From DATASD01 sp035478835 (lineage in GTDB: Bacteria; Patescibacteriota; Saccharimonadia; Saccharimonadales; UBA4665), in the NCBI GenBank assembly GCA_035478835.1, contig DATIJH010000009.1, forward strand, positions 186,001 to 250,000: a stretch of DNA of 64,000 nt. The letters are read 5' to 3'. Position numbers and translations under genes: made by a program. The notes beneath the pieces are model-generated. The model worked only from the letters and a program-made list of their open reading frames with translations, was not told where the DNA came from and did no database searches. Shown piece after piece: positions 25,395-32,844 of the stretch. Numbering within the stretch: position 1 is the first letter of the stretch; every line of letters starts with the position of its first letter.

Positions 25395-25688
25395 TTACAG
25401 GCCGAGGTCGCCCAGCGCGCCCATCATCGGCTGCATTTTTTCGGCAGCGAGTTTTTGGCTTTGCTGAATCGCTTCTTTTACGGCGTCTTCAATCCAGCGC
25501 TCCAGCTCGCCGATGTCGTCAAGGTCAACGTACTGCGGGTCGATGTGAATTTTCTTGATCTTCTGTTCGCCGGTGATTTCAACGCGGACAGCACCATCGC
25601 CCTTTTCAACTTCGATTATCTGCTTTTGCAGCTCTTTTTGGATTTTTTTAACACGTAATAGCATTTTTGCCTGGTCAAATCGGCTCAT
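25395..25688 (-). CDS. ybaB: YbaB/EbfC nucleoid-associated protein
   Basis: 97 residues, the usual size. A helix-strand-helix fold with the characteristic G-D-G-A-V-R-V-E-I-T-G-E-Q-K-I-K-K-I-H-I-D strand pair and a long C-terminal helix ending Q-P-M-M-G-A-L-G. It binds DNA as a dimer and is nearly always next to recR. AAGGAGAAATT precedes ATG, and AT-rich -10 candidates (TATTAT, TACAAT) lie 20-30 nt upstream, so the ybaB-recR run has its own leadered promoter. Confidence 0.93.
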   Translation of the reverse strand: MSRFDQAKMLLRVKKIQKELQKQIIEVEKGDGAVRVEITGEQKIKKIHIDPQYVDLDDIGELERWIEDAVKEAIQQSQKLAAEKMQPMMGALGDLGL

Positions 25689-25721
25689 AATTTCTCCTTA
25701 TATGTATAATATTGTACCAGA

Positions 25722-26912
25722 TTATGGACGCTCGTTGCTAAATGTGGCGCGCGTAGTTGCCGAAGTCGGCCACGCCACAAAATAGCGCCGCAAATTGTAC
25801 ACGCAGCAAAACGCGATCACGATGCTGAGCAGTACAATACCGGTGCTGCGCGCGAAAATATTGCGCGGAAATACCTCGAGCCACTGCCCCAGTAAATACG
25901 CCAGACCGCTCGCCACCACGACGTAAATAAATGGGAACAGCACGCTCACGCTCATTACACCAAGGGCGATGAACGCCACGCCCAGCAAAATTATCCACAA
26001 CAAAAACGACGTCCGCGCCAATTTAAAATGCCTGCCATACAGATACGCTCCAAAAATAAACAGCACGATGGCAAACGAATCCAGGGTCAATAGCCCGGGT
26101 GTTCCCAGATCTGACAGCGTTGTGCTATGCGTGTAAAACAGTTGGAGCGGTGCGTTCAATAGGTTGTGCAGAATGGTACTGACATGCGGGAAAGGCTGCG
26201 GAAAACCCAGGAATGTTTCGGCGAGCTTCGGATGCTTGGCAATACTCCACCCAAGCGGAAACAGCAGTGCCAGCGCTGGCACAGCGGCGCTGACTGTCAG
26301 CCAAACTGGCGTCTTCCAAATTTTGTCAACGATGGTGCGCCACTGCCACAACACGCCGATCGCAATAAACCAGATCATGCCAGGCACGTAGACCAGCAAA
26401 CAGGCAAGCAGCAAACCGGCCGGCAGTGCAAACCGTACGTGAATACGCTCCTTTAGCCATACGCCATACACGATCAGTGCGAATAAAGCGAACAACAAGA
26501 CTTGCGGCGTGCCGAGTCGCGCGGTGTGCAAAAATCGCGTCGAACACAGGAATAAAATGGTTGCCATCCATGCAATGCGCCGCCCGTGCCAGTGCTGAAT
26601 GAGCCAGTAAAACAGTCCGACGACAACAAGTCCGAGCAATGCCGAAATAAGCCGTCCGGCAAGCAGACTGTCCGGACGCACCATAAGCGCCAGATGGAGT
26701 AGCCCCGTATACGGCAGGCTGACCGGATTTTGCAACAGGTTATGTGCACTTACCGCTTGGTCATGAAAGATGACCTCGGTGTTGCTATATCCGGGCACCA
26801 GGTTTTTAAGCCGCCATGTCAGCAGTCCCACGGTGAGCAACGCCACGCTTCCAAAACTAACAAGCCCTTGCCAATGATCGTTCCAATATGCGCGCGCAGT
26901 TTTGATGTTCAT
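25722..26912 (-). CDS. GT39-like polytopic glycosyltransferase
   Basis: 396 residues with about ten TM helices and short loops. The first luminal loop carries the acidic part (P-G-Y-S-N-T-E-V-I-F-H-D) where GT-C enzymes of the PMT/ArnT type place their catalytic aspartate, followed by helices with R-L-I-S-A-L and L-F-L-C-S-T-R-F-L-H-T-A-R-L. This supports a lipid-phosphate-sugar-dependent glycosyltransferase acting outside the membrane, but acceptor and sugar are unknown. TATAAT lies 11 bases before ATG. The ybaB gene follows 33 nt later. Confidence 0.75.
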   Translation of the reverse strand: MNIKTARAYWNDHWQGLVSFGSVALLTVGLLTWRLKNLVPGYSNTEVIFHDQAVSAHNLLQNPVSLPYTGLLHLALMVRPDSLLAGRLISALLGLVVVGLFYWLIQHWHGRRIAWMATILFLCSTRFLHTARLGTPQVLLFALFALIVYGVWLKERIHVRFALPAGLLLACLLVYVPGMIWFIAIGVLWQWRTIVDKIWKTPVWLTVSAAVPALALLFPLGWSIAKHPKLAETFLGFPQPFPHVSTILHNLLNAPLQLFYTHSTTLSDLGTPGLLTLDSFAIVLFIFGAYLYGRHFKLARTSFLLWIILLGVAFIALGVMSVSVLFPFIYVVVASGLAYLLGQWLEVFPRNIFARSTGIVLLSIVIAFCCVYNLRRYFVAWPTSATTRATFSNERP

Positions 26913-27007
26913 GTCTGCGAAATATTATAGCACTAGTTGGCTACGTGCTCAGGGCTTGCAAAAAGTGCTACAATAAAGTGTAACCATAATGAAGAAAGGA
27001 TTTTTCG

Positions 27008-27217
27008 ATGGTTACACAAGAAGTCCTGGGCATCGTCCCTACAAATGAATCGCCACTCGTGGCAGGCGGCAAAGATGCGCTGGATGGCGATAACAAGGCG
27101 ACAAATGACAATGAGTTTGACTATGCCGGCATTCGTGTAAATCGGCACGAACAACGCGAATACGACGCGGCGTTCGCAGAAATTGCTTCGCACTTGGGCG
27201 AGCTCGCAACTTTGTAA
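27008..27217 (+). CDS. Small hypothetical protein
   Basis: 69 residues, acidic, no TM segment. The start has AAGAAAGGA nine bases upstream, and TACAAT about 35 nt upstream could be the -10. The C-terminal half (N-R-H-E-Q-R-E-Y-D-A-A-F-A-E-I-A-S-H-L-G-E-L) is predicted helical. It is followed by an intrinsic terminator. A signal-complete monocistronic small gene; function unknown. Confidence 0.65.
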   Translation: MVTQEVLGIVPTNESPLVAGGKDALDGDNKATNDNEFDYAGIRVNRHEQREYDAAFAEIASHLGELATL

Positions 27218-27232
27218 ATTTTGCAGATACAA

Positions 27233-27258
27233 CAAACACCGCTTAACCGGCGGTGTTT
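27233..27258. terminator. Intrinsic terminator
   Basis: AAACACCG (27233-27240) pairs with CGGTGTTT, with a T-run on the plus strand. It sits between the converging small gene (ending 27217) and dnaB (ending 27278). Confidence 0.85.
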
Positions 27259-27277
27259 TTGATTGTCTGGGCTAATA

Positions 27278-28639
27278 TTATGCGGCGAACGGATCGCTGT
27301 GTTTGGTGTCGAGCGAGCGAATGCGCTGTTTTTCGCGGTCAAAGTACAGCTCGACGGTGCCGGTCGGACCGTTACGGTGCTTGCGGATGAGCACTTCCAT
27401 GATGTTTTGTCGGTCGGTGTCGGGGTTGTAATAATCTTCGCGGTACAAAAAGGCCACGACGTCGGCGTCTTGCTCGATGGAGCCGGATTCGCGGAGGTCG
27501 GACAGCACCGGAATGGCTGGCGAACGGCTGTCCACCGAGCGGCTCAGCTGACTCAGCGCAATTAACGGTACATTGAGTTCGCGCGCTACGCCTTTAAGCC
27601 CGCGCGAAATTTCGGACACTTCTTGCACGCGGTTGTCGCTGCTGCTGAAGCGGCTGCCTCCGCTCATCAGCTGCAAGTAGTCGACGATGATTAGGCCGAG
27701 CGGATGTTTGTGCGCTTCGCGGCGGGCTTTGGTGCGCAAGTCGCCTACGGTGATGCCCGGCGTGTCGTCGATGTAAATCGGCGCTTCACTGAGCGTGCCC
27801 ATGGCGATGCTGAGTTTTTCAAAGTCGGAATCGGTAAGGTTGCCGGTGCGCAGCGCCCAGGCGTCCACGCCGGATTCCATAGAGAGCAAGCGGTCGACGA
27901 GCTGCTCCTTGCTCATCTCAAGGCTAAAGATCAGCACCGATTCTTTGGCCTGCACCGCGATCTGGTGCGCCAGGTTCATCACGAATGCGGTCTTACCCAT
28001 CGACGGGCGGGCGGCCAAGATAAAGAGGTCGGAGCGCTGCAAACCAGCCAGCATGTTGTCGAGGTCGCGGAAGCCGGTCGGCACGCCGCGGATTTTCTTT
28101 TTATCTTTGTGCAGGTCGTCCAGGCGTTCAAAACTGTCGGCCAGGATGGATTCCAGGCTTACAATAGATTGCTTGACGTGCTGCTGGCTTACTTGGAACA
28201 GGCTGGTTTCGGCCTCTTCGATGAGTTCGCGCAGCGCTTTGGATTCGTCAAAACCAAGGCCGACGATCTGCTGGCTGGCGGTGATTAGGCGGCGCCGCAC
28301 CGCCTTTTGGGCAATGATGTCGGCATATTGCTCGGCGTGCGCGGCGGTCGGTACAAAGTTGGTGAGCTCGGTTAAATATGCGGGGCCGCCCACGGCGTCA
28401 AGAAAGCCGTTGCTTTTGAGCTGGTCGGATAGCGTGAGCACGTCGATCGGGCTGCGCTTTTCGTACAGCGTTTGCATGGCTTCGTAGATGCGCAGGTGGC
28501 GGGCGTCAAAGAAATCTTCGGCGCTAATGACGTCGGCTACTTTGACGAGCGCGTCGGAATCAATTAAGAGCGCGCCGAGCAGCGAGGCCTCGGCTTCGAG
28601 GTTTTGCGGCGGTTGGTGATGGTCAATGCGCGGGTCCAT
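27278..28639 (-). CDS. dnaB: Replicative DNA helicase DnaB
   Basis: 453 residues, standard length. The N-terminal DnaG-interaction domain (about 5-110) opens P-P-Q-N-L-E-A-E-A-S-L-L-G-A. The RecA-type core has Walker A in A-R-P-S-M-G-K-T-A, Walker B in L-I-I-V-D-Y-L-Q-L-M, the H4-type Q-x-x-S loop (A-L-S-Q-L-S-R-S-V) and the arginine finger region in V-L-I-R-K-H-R-N-G-P-T-G. No intein. It begins six nucleotides after the dnaX stop, so helicase and clamp-loader subunit are co-transcribed. Confidence 0.96.
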   Translation of the reverse strand: MDPRIDHHQPPQNLEAEASLLGALLIDSDALVKVADVISAEDFFDARHLRIYEAMQTLYEKRSPIDVLTLSDQLKSNGFLDAVGGPAYLTELTNFVPTAAHAEQYADIIAQKAVRRRLITASQQIVGLGFDESKALRELIEEAETSLFQVSQQHVKQSIVSLESILADSFERLDDLHKDKKKIRGVPTGFRDLDNMLAGLQRSDLFILAARPSMGKTAFVMNLAHQIAVQAKESVLIFSLEMSKEQLVDRLLSMESGVDAWALRTGNLTDSDFEKLSIAMGTLSEAPIYIDDTPGITVGDLRTKARREAHKHPLGLIIVDYLQLMSGGSRFSSSDNRVQEVSEISRGLKGVARELNVPLIALSQLSRSVDSRSPAIPVLSDLRESGSIEQDADVVAFLYREDYYNPDTDRQNIMEVLIRKHRNGPTGTVELYFDREKQRIRSLDTKHSDPFAA

Positions 28640-28645
28640 AGGTAC

Positions 28646-30238
28646 CTACGATTCTAGCACCTCGGCGCCACCAAAAATATTGCTTATGGCGTCGATTGCG
28701 GGCTCGGTTGGGTTCGGGGCCGGTTCCGGTGGTGCGGTGGTTGGCGGCGGGGTGGCGGGTTTGGGCTCCTGCGGCGGCGCAGGAATGGTTTGCGCAGCGA
28801 GCGGCTTTTCGGCCACAACGCATTCGATCTGGATGGCCTGACCGGTGATTTTTTGTACGGTTTGAGCGACAATCTCGCGGTTTTTGGCGTCGTGCGCCCG
28901 TTTTTGGTGGAAGGCGTGCGTAAAACTCAGCCGGATGAGGCCGGGCTCAAACTCGGCACGCGCCGATTTTAAAATGCTGTAAAGCGTGCTGTACGTTTGG
29001 CGGATTTGATTGAGTGCTTCTTGCCAGACGGCCGGCTCGACGGTTTTGCCGCCTTTGATTGGCTTTGGCGGTTGCTCTGATTCTGGTGCGGGTTCAGTTT
29101 TGGCGGCCGCGGGAGCTTTTTGCTGCGCTGGCTCGGGAGCGGCCGCGGCCGGCTCTGGTTTTGGCGCAGCTGCTTTTGTTGCGGCGCGGGCGGGAGCTGG
29201 CTCGGCAATGGTGCTGCTGGCCGCTGGGTGTACGGCGGCGGCGTGCGTGCGGGGCGTGGACGGCGCGGTTGTTTCACTCTCGGCGAGTGCCGCATCGAGC
29301 AAAATAATTTCCAGTAAAGCGCGTGGATCCGGCGATGCCGGTACCTCGAGCAATTTAGCGAGCAGCTGCATGATGGTTGCGGGCGGCAATACTGTTTTGT
29401 TTTCCAAAATGTGGTCGCGTAGGTTTGCGCCGATTTGTTTGGCGAGCCGCGACGGCTCGTAGCCTTGCTCGCGGGCTTGCTGTAATTGCTGTGCCACGGC
29501 CACCGCATCCTGCGCGCTCAATGCGTCAACAATGCTGGTGACGAGCGTTTCCGGCGCAATGCCCAGACTCGTCTGCACGTCGCCTAAAGTCACCTTATTA
29601 CCGCTGTTACGGACTTGGTCGAGCAAGCTGATGCTGTCGCGGAACGAGCCCTCGCCGTGCGCGGCAATTAGTTCCAGTGCGGCCGGCTCGATGTCGATTT
29701 TTTCTTGCTTGGCAATGGCTTGCAAGTGTTCGACAACTTTTGGTAAGTCAACCGGCTTGAACGCGTAGCGCTGCGTGCGGCTGATGATGGTTTCGGGCAG
29801 CTTGTGCACCTCCGTTGTAGCAAGGATGAACACGGCGTGCGCCGGCGGTTCCTCCAGCGTTTTAAGCAGCGCGTTGAACGCTTCGCGCGTTAGCATGTGC
29901 ACCTCGTCGATGATGTACACTTTGTATTTCGCGCTGGTTGGCGCAATGTGGACTTTGTCGCGCAGATCGCGGATTTCGTCGATACGCCGGTTGCTGGCGG
30001 CATCGATTTCGATAATGTCGAGGTGTATGCTTTGATCGTCGTACGGCAAACCATTGATTTCGTGCGCCAAAATGCGCGCGATGCTGGTTTTGCCTACGCC
30101 GCGTGGTCCGGTAAACAAATATGCATGGCTGATCGTGCCCGCCTTCAGCGCGTGCGCCAGCGCGGTCGTGATGTGCTCTTGCCCCACGACATCAGAAAGT
30201 TTGAGTGGCCGGTGTGTCCGGTATAACGCCTGTCCCAT
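28646..30238 (-). CDS. dnaX: DNA polymerase III subunit gamma/tau
   Basis: 530 residues. AAA+ clamp-loader core (about 1-230): Walker A G-P-R-G-V-G-K-T-S, Walker B Y-I-I-D-E-V-H-M-L, sensor 1 I-L-A-T-T-E, arginine finger I-I-S-R-T-Q-R. Between Walker A and I-E-I-D-A-A-S-N the normal four-cysteine zinc module is replaced by a short loop without cysteines (N-G-L-P-Y-D-D-Q-S-I). A Pro/Ala/Glu-rich linker (about 340-400) leads to a C-terminal domain (about 405-490) and another Pro-rich tail. TATAAT lies nine bases before ATG. The organism's clamp loader therefore has a zinc-free gamma subunit. Confidence 0.94.
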   Translation of the reverse strand: MGQALYRTHRPLKLSDVVGQEHITTALAHALKAGTISHAYLFTGPRGVGKTSIARILAHEINGLPYDDQSIHLDIIEIDAASNRRIDEIRDLRDKVHIAPTSAKYKVYIIDEVHMLTREAFNALLKTLEEPPAHAVFILATTEVHKLPETIISRTQRYAFKPVDLPKVVEHLQAIAKQEKIDIEPAALELIAAHGEGSFRDSISLLDQVRNSGNKVTLGDVQTSLGIAPETLVTSIVDALSAQDAVAVAQQLQQAREQGYEPSRLAKQIGANLRDHILENKTVLPPATIMQLLAKLLEVPASPDPRALLEIILLDAALAESETTAPSTPRTHAAAVHPAASSTIAEPAPARAATKAAAPKPEPAAAAPEPAQQKAPAAAKTEPAPESEQPPKPIKGGKTVEPAVWQEALNQIRQTYSTLYSILKSARAEFEPGLIRLSFTHAFHQKRAHDAKNREIVAQTVQKITGQAIQIECVVAEKPLAAQTIPAPPQEPKPATPPPTTAPPEPAPNPTEPAIDAISNIFGGAEVLES

Positions 30239-30300
30239 TTCATTTTTATTATACGCGCTCAGCCTGCATTTGGCTGCTGTAATTTTTGAGTTGAGAAAGC

Positions 30301-30885
30301 TTAGGCTTGGGCGCGGAACGTGGCGTAGCAGTTGCCGCAGAGCGACTCGTACTGGATGTCGTGTTCGCCGTCAATGGCGACTTGCGCGCCGGCAAATACA
30401 AACTCGCCGTCGATTTTGCGGGCGTTTAGCAGGGCTTTTTTGCCGCAGCGGCAGATGGTTTTGAGCTCTTGAATCTCGTGGGCGAGTTCGAGCAAACGGC
30501 TGCTGCCCGGGAAACCTTTGGTTTGGAAATCACTGCGCAGGCCGTACGCTAGCACCGGCGTGTCGTGCTCGATGGCGTACCAAAAAAGCTCTTCAATTTG
30601 CGCAGGCTCTAAAAATTGCGCTTCGTCAACGATGACGCAATCAAATGGCTGCTTGGCTGCTAATTTTTTGAGCGCCGCGGTAACATGCTGGCCAGGTTTA
30701 ATAAGCACGTCGGCCTTGCGCTGCACGCCCAGGCGCGACACAATGGCGTCCTGCCCCTTGGTGTCGACGGCGGCCTTTAAAATAACGGCGTGCATGCCAC
30801 GTTCTTCATAATTATGCGCCGCCTGAATAAGCGCGGTCGTCTTGCCGCTATTCATCGCACCGTAGCGAAAATACAGCTTAGCCAT
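30301..30885 (-). CDS. tdk: Thymidine kinase, type II
   Basis: 194 residues. P-loop in G-A-M-N-S-G-K-T-T, Walker B in C-V-I-V-D-E-A-Q-F-L, the lasso region near L-A-Y-G-L-R-S-D-F, and zinc ligands C-R-C (about 144-146) and C-G-N-C near the end. It phosphorylates thymidine and deoxyuridine for salvage. AGGAGGGG precedes ATG. It lies downstream of the 30920 gene (34 nt gap) and upstream of dnaX. Together with the dcd and dTMP kinase/ThyX genes at 35.5-38.6 kb it gives salvage and synthesis routes to dTMP. Confidence 0.94.
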   Translation of the reverse strand: MAKLYFRYGAMNSGKTTALIQAAHNYEERGMHAVILKAAVDTKGQDAIVSRLGVQRKADVLIKPGQHVTAALKKLAAKQPFDCVIVDEAQFLEPAQIEELFWYAIEHDTPVLAYGLRSDFQTKGFPGSSRLLELAHEIQELKTICRCGKKALLNARKIDGEFVFAGAQVAIDGEHDIQYESLCGNCYATFRAQA

Positions 30886-30919
30886 CTCCCCTCCTGACCT
30901 GATTCTGTGAAACCTGGAA

Positions 30920-31429
30920 CTACAAAGCAGCTTCGAGCGCGGCCCACTCGGCGTTTTCGTCGTCTTCCGGGACGTTTACGCTGACTTGGTCGCCCGGCTT
31001 GGCCTTAAAGTAGGTTACGCTGGCGAGCAGCACGCGGTACTGCTTGGGGCCGACGTTCACAAAATAATGGCCGTTTTCGAGCTGCAGCGAGCCAACAACC
31101 TGCTTGCGTGGGATTGGCCCGATTTGCTTGTACAGGAATGAGCCGTCGTCGGTAATCGTAAGCTTGAGGATGTCGCCCTGGACGAGCTTGGATTTGCTGG
31201 CGTAGTTTGCCGGCACCGGATACATTTTGCCGTCCGAACCCACCATGTTCTGGCCATCGAACACTCCTTCGATAATCTTACCGAGCGCTTCATCTTTGGT
31301 GATGGCGCTCACTTTTTCGTCATCACCCACAAGACTCGCCAAGAGTTCGTTGGCGGCGGCTAAATTCGTTTCGGCCTCTTGAATCAAGGCCCGTAACCGT
31401 TTGATTTGTTTGTCAGGTACGTCTGCCAT
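30920..31429 (-). CDS. Conserved hypothetical protein
   Basis: 169 residues: an N-terminal coiled coil (about 4-37, I-K-R-L-R-A-L-I-Q-E-A-E-T-N-L), then a strand-rich domain (about 55-150) with the striking Y-P-V-P-A-N-Y-A-S-K-S-K-L-V-Q-G-D and L-Y-K-Q-I-G-P-I segments, and an acidic tail. I believe related proteins occur in other CPR genomes, but no function is known to me. A promoter (TTGACT, 17 bp, TAGGTT at 31510-31482) lies about 50 nt before ATG. Confidence 0.75.
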   Translation of the reverse strand: MADVPDKQIKRLRALIQEAETNLAAANELLASLVGDDEKVSAITKDEALGKIIEGVFDGQNMVGSDGKMYPVPANYASKSKLVQGDILKLTITDDGSFLYKQIGPIPRKQVVGSLQLENGHYFVNVGPKQYRVLLASVTYFKAKPGDQVSVNVPEDDENAEWAALEAAL

Positions 31430-31481
31430 GCTTAGTCTCTCTTAATCTAAGGAAGTGTTTGTTTCTTTACACTTACCCATA

Positions 31482-31510
31482 AACCTACCATGTTTCATCA
31501 TGCAAGTCAA
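31482..31510 (-). promoter_or_regulatory. Promoter of the 30920-tdk run
   Basis: On the minus strand TTGACT (31510-31505), a 17-bp spacer and TAGGTT (31487-31482). The rest of the 31430-31650 gap holds no gene I can support; a single DnaA-box-like TGTGGATAA occurs near 31528. Confidence 0.55.
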
Positions 31511-31649
31511 AACATGCCAAGGGGATGTGTGGATAACTACACTCTTTGTCTTTGGAATACCCGAGAAATTATACGTGAACACACCCGCAATGCCAAAACA
31601 AAATACCAAAATACAACAGCTTCGCGAGCCGCCTATATACAGAACAATA

Positions 31650-31683
31650 AAAATACCGCCCGGAAATTTCCGGGCGGTATTTT
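31650..31683 (-). terminator. 34-bp perfect-palindrome terminator after rplL
   Basis: Two 17-nt halves (31650-31666 and 31667-31683; AAAATACCGCCCGGAAA and its exact complement) form a hairpin whose stem ends in A/T runs. It sits 18 nt after the rplL stop and would terminate strongly in either direction. Confidence 0.93.
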
Positions 31684-31701
31684 GCTACCAGCGAGCTTGG
31701 A

Positions 31702-32079
31702 CTAGGCCAGTTCAACAGTAGCGCCGGCGTCTTCGAGGGCTTTCTTAGCCTTCTCAGCGTCGTCTTTGGCGGCCTTCTCAACAACGGTCTTTGGAGCACC
31801 GTCTACGAGGGCTTTTGCTTCACCAAGGCCAAGACCGGTCAGGTCTTTAACAGCCTTAATGACGGCAACTTTCTGAGCGCCGGCGTCCTTCAGGACGACG
31901 TCAAACTCAGACTTTTCGTCAGCAGCGGCAGCGCCGTCGCCAGCAGCAGGAGCAGCAACTGCAGCAACTGCGGCAGCTGGCTCGATGCCGTATTCATCCT
32001 TCAGGATGGTCTTAAGTTCGTTTACTTCGAGGACAGTCAGCTTGGTAAGCTCTTCTGCCAATTTTTTCAAATCTGCCAT
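31702..32079 (-). CDS. rplL: 50S ribosomal protein L7/L12
   Basis: 125 residues. N-terminal dimerisation helices (L-A-E-E-L-T-K-L-T-V-L-E-V), an Ala-rich flexible hinge (about 33-52) and the factor-binding C-terminal domain with K-I-x-V-I-K-x-V-K-x-L-T-G-L-G-L-x-E-A-K variant (V-A-V-I-K-A-V-K-D-L-T-G-L-G-L-G-E-A-K). It forms the ribosomal stalk with L10. A ribosome site AAGGAGAA precedes ATG, and it follows rplJ by 23 nt. Confidence 0.97.
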   Translation of the reverse strand: MADLKKLAEELTKLTVLEVNELKTILKDEYGIEPAAAVAAVAAPAAGDGAAAADEKSEFDVVLKDAGAQKVAVIKAVKDLTGLGLGEAKALVDGAPKTVVEKAAKDDAEKAKKALEDAGATVELA

Positions 32080-32102
32080 TATGTTCTCCTTAAAATAGAG
32101 CG

Positions 32103-32624
32103 TTAATTTGCTTTTGCTGCGATGCCGTCAAGTAAGCCATGCAGGTTGCCCGAAAGCGCGCTGATGCTGTCGTTGAGCGGTGCGGCGAGCGTCGCCAAGA
32201 CTTGGCCAATGAGCTGGTCTTTGCCCGGGAGTGTTGCGAGAGCTTTTACTTCGTCGGCGGCAAGGAATTTGCCTTCGGCGGTAATAGCGCCCACGAATTC
32301 GAGGGTCGGATTGGTCTTGGCAAAGTTTGCAATGCTTTGTGCTGGCGCAACTTCGTCCTGGCTGTTGAACGCGTAGAGCAACATGCCTTCGAGGCTGCTG
32401 GCGTCAACGTCCTTAAGGGTGTCGGTTTGCTTGAGCGCTTGTTTGAGCAAGCGGTTCTTTACAACTTTAACCTTGGTGCCGTTGTCGCGTGCCTGGCGGC
32501 GCAGCGCTTGCAATGCTTTGACGGTCGTGCCTTCGTATTTGACGACGACAGTCATTTTAGAATCATTCAGCAGGTCCGAAACTTCGGAAACTACGTCGTT
32601 CTTCTGGGTTTTGGTTAATGCCAT
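32103..32624 (-). CDS. rplJ: 50S ribosomal protein L10
   Basis: 173 residues. The RNA-binding N-terminal domain reads M-A-L-T-K-T-Q-K-N-D-V-V-S-E-V, with V-V-V-K-Y-E-G-T-T-V-K-A-L-Q-A-L-R and V-V-K-N-R-L-L-K-Q-A-L; the C-terminal helix that carries L7/L12 dimers follows. It anchors the stalk and, in many bacteria, represses its own operon through an L10 leader. Such a leader with a terminator is present upstream (32697-32796). GGGAGAAC precedes ATG. Confidence 0.96.
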   Translation of the reverse strand: MALTKTQKNDVVSEVSDLLNDSKMTVVVKYEGTTVKALQALRRQARDNGTKVKVVKNRLLKQALKQTDTLKDVDASSLEGMLLYAFNSQDEVAPAQSIANFAKTNPTLEFVGAITAEGKFLAADEVKALATLPGKDQLIGQVLATLAAPLNDSISALSGNLHGLLDGIAAKAN

Positions 32625-32696
32625 TTTGTTCTCCCTTGAACTTAGGGGGTTCTTACAAAACTATCGACCTGGTTTTGCTGATATGCCAAACAAAAA

Positions 32697-32796
32697 CGTC
32701 TTTGTTTCCAAAGACGCTTAAACATTCATAAAATGATGTGTTTAACCTCGGTGGCATTCTTAAGCTTGTTTAGAGCCGCCACTGTCTTTGGCAATC
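32697..32796 (-). ncRNA. L10 leader with transcription attenuator
   Basis: Downstream of the promoter the minus-strand RNA reads CCAAAGACAG-UGGCGG, then CUUAAG, then GCCACCGAGGUUA, matching the conserved elements of bacterial L10 (rplJ) leaders (AAGACAG, CUUAA, CCGAGGU). A terminator follows: CGTCTTTG, GAAA loop, CAAAGACG (32716-32697), then TTTTT. The leader's CCAAAGAC (32791-32784) is complementary to GTCTTTGG of the terminator's 5' arm (32715-32708), giving an antiterminator. L10 binding should free that arm and stop transcription. Confidence 0.82.
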
Positions 32797-32802
32797 CCCT
32801 GT

Positions 32803-32832
32803 ATTTTACCAGATATGAGTAGCTTTCGTCAA
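32803..32832 (-). promoter_or_regulatory. rplJL promoter
   Basis: On the minus strand TTGACG (32832-32827), an 18-bp spacer and TAAAAT (32808-32803), giving a leader of about 170 nt before rplJ. It abuts the 3' end of the M20 peptidase gene. Confidence 0.75.
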
Positions 32833-32844
32833 TCGCTGTTAGCC

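Noticed and set aside
28684..29508. Long proline- and arginine-rich alternative frames within dnaX
   Set aside because: They arise from the GC-rich Ala/Pro linker of DnaX read in other frames and have no start signals.
31520..31540. DnaA-box-like TGTGGATAA suggesting an origin
   Set aside because: It is a single box without a cluster, AT-rich unwinding element or dnaA gene nearby. Replication genes dnaB and dnaX lie in the area but do not mark an origin.
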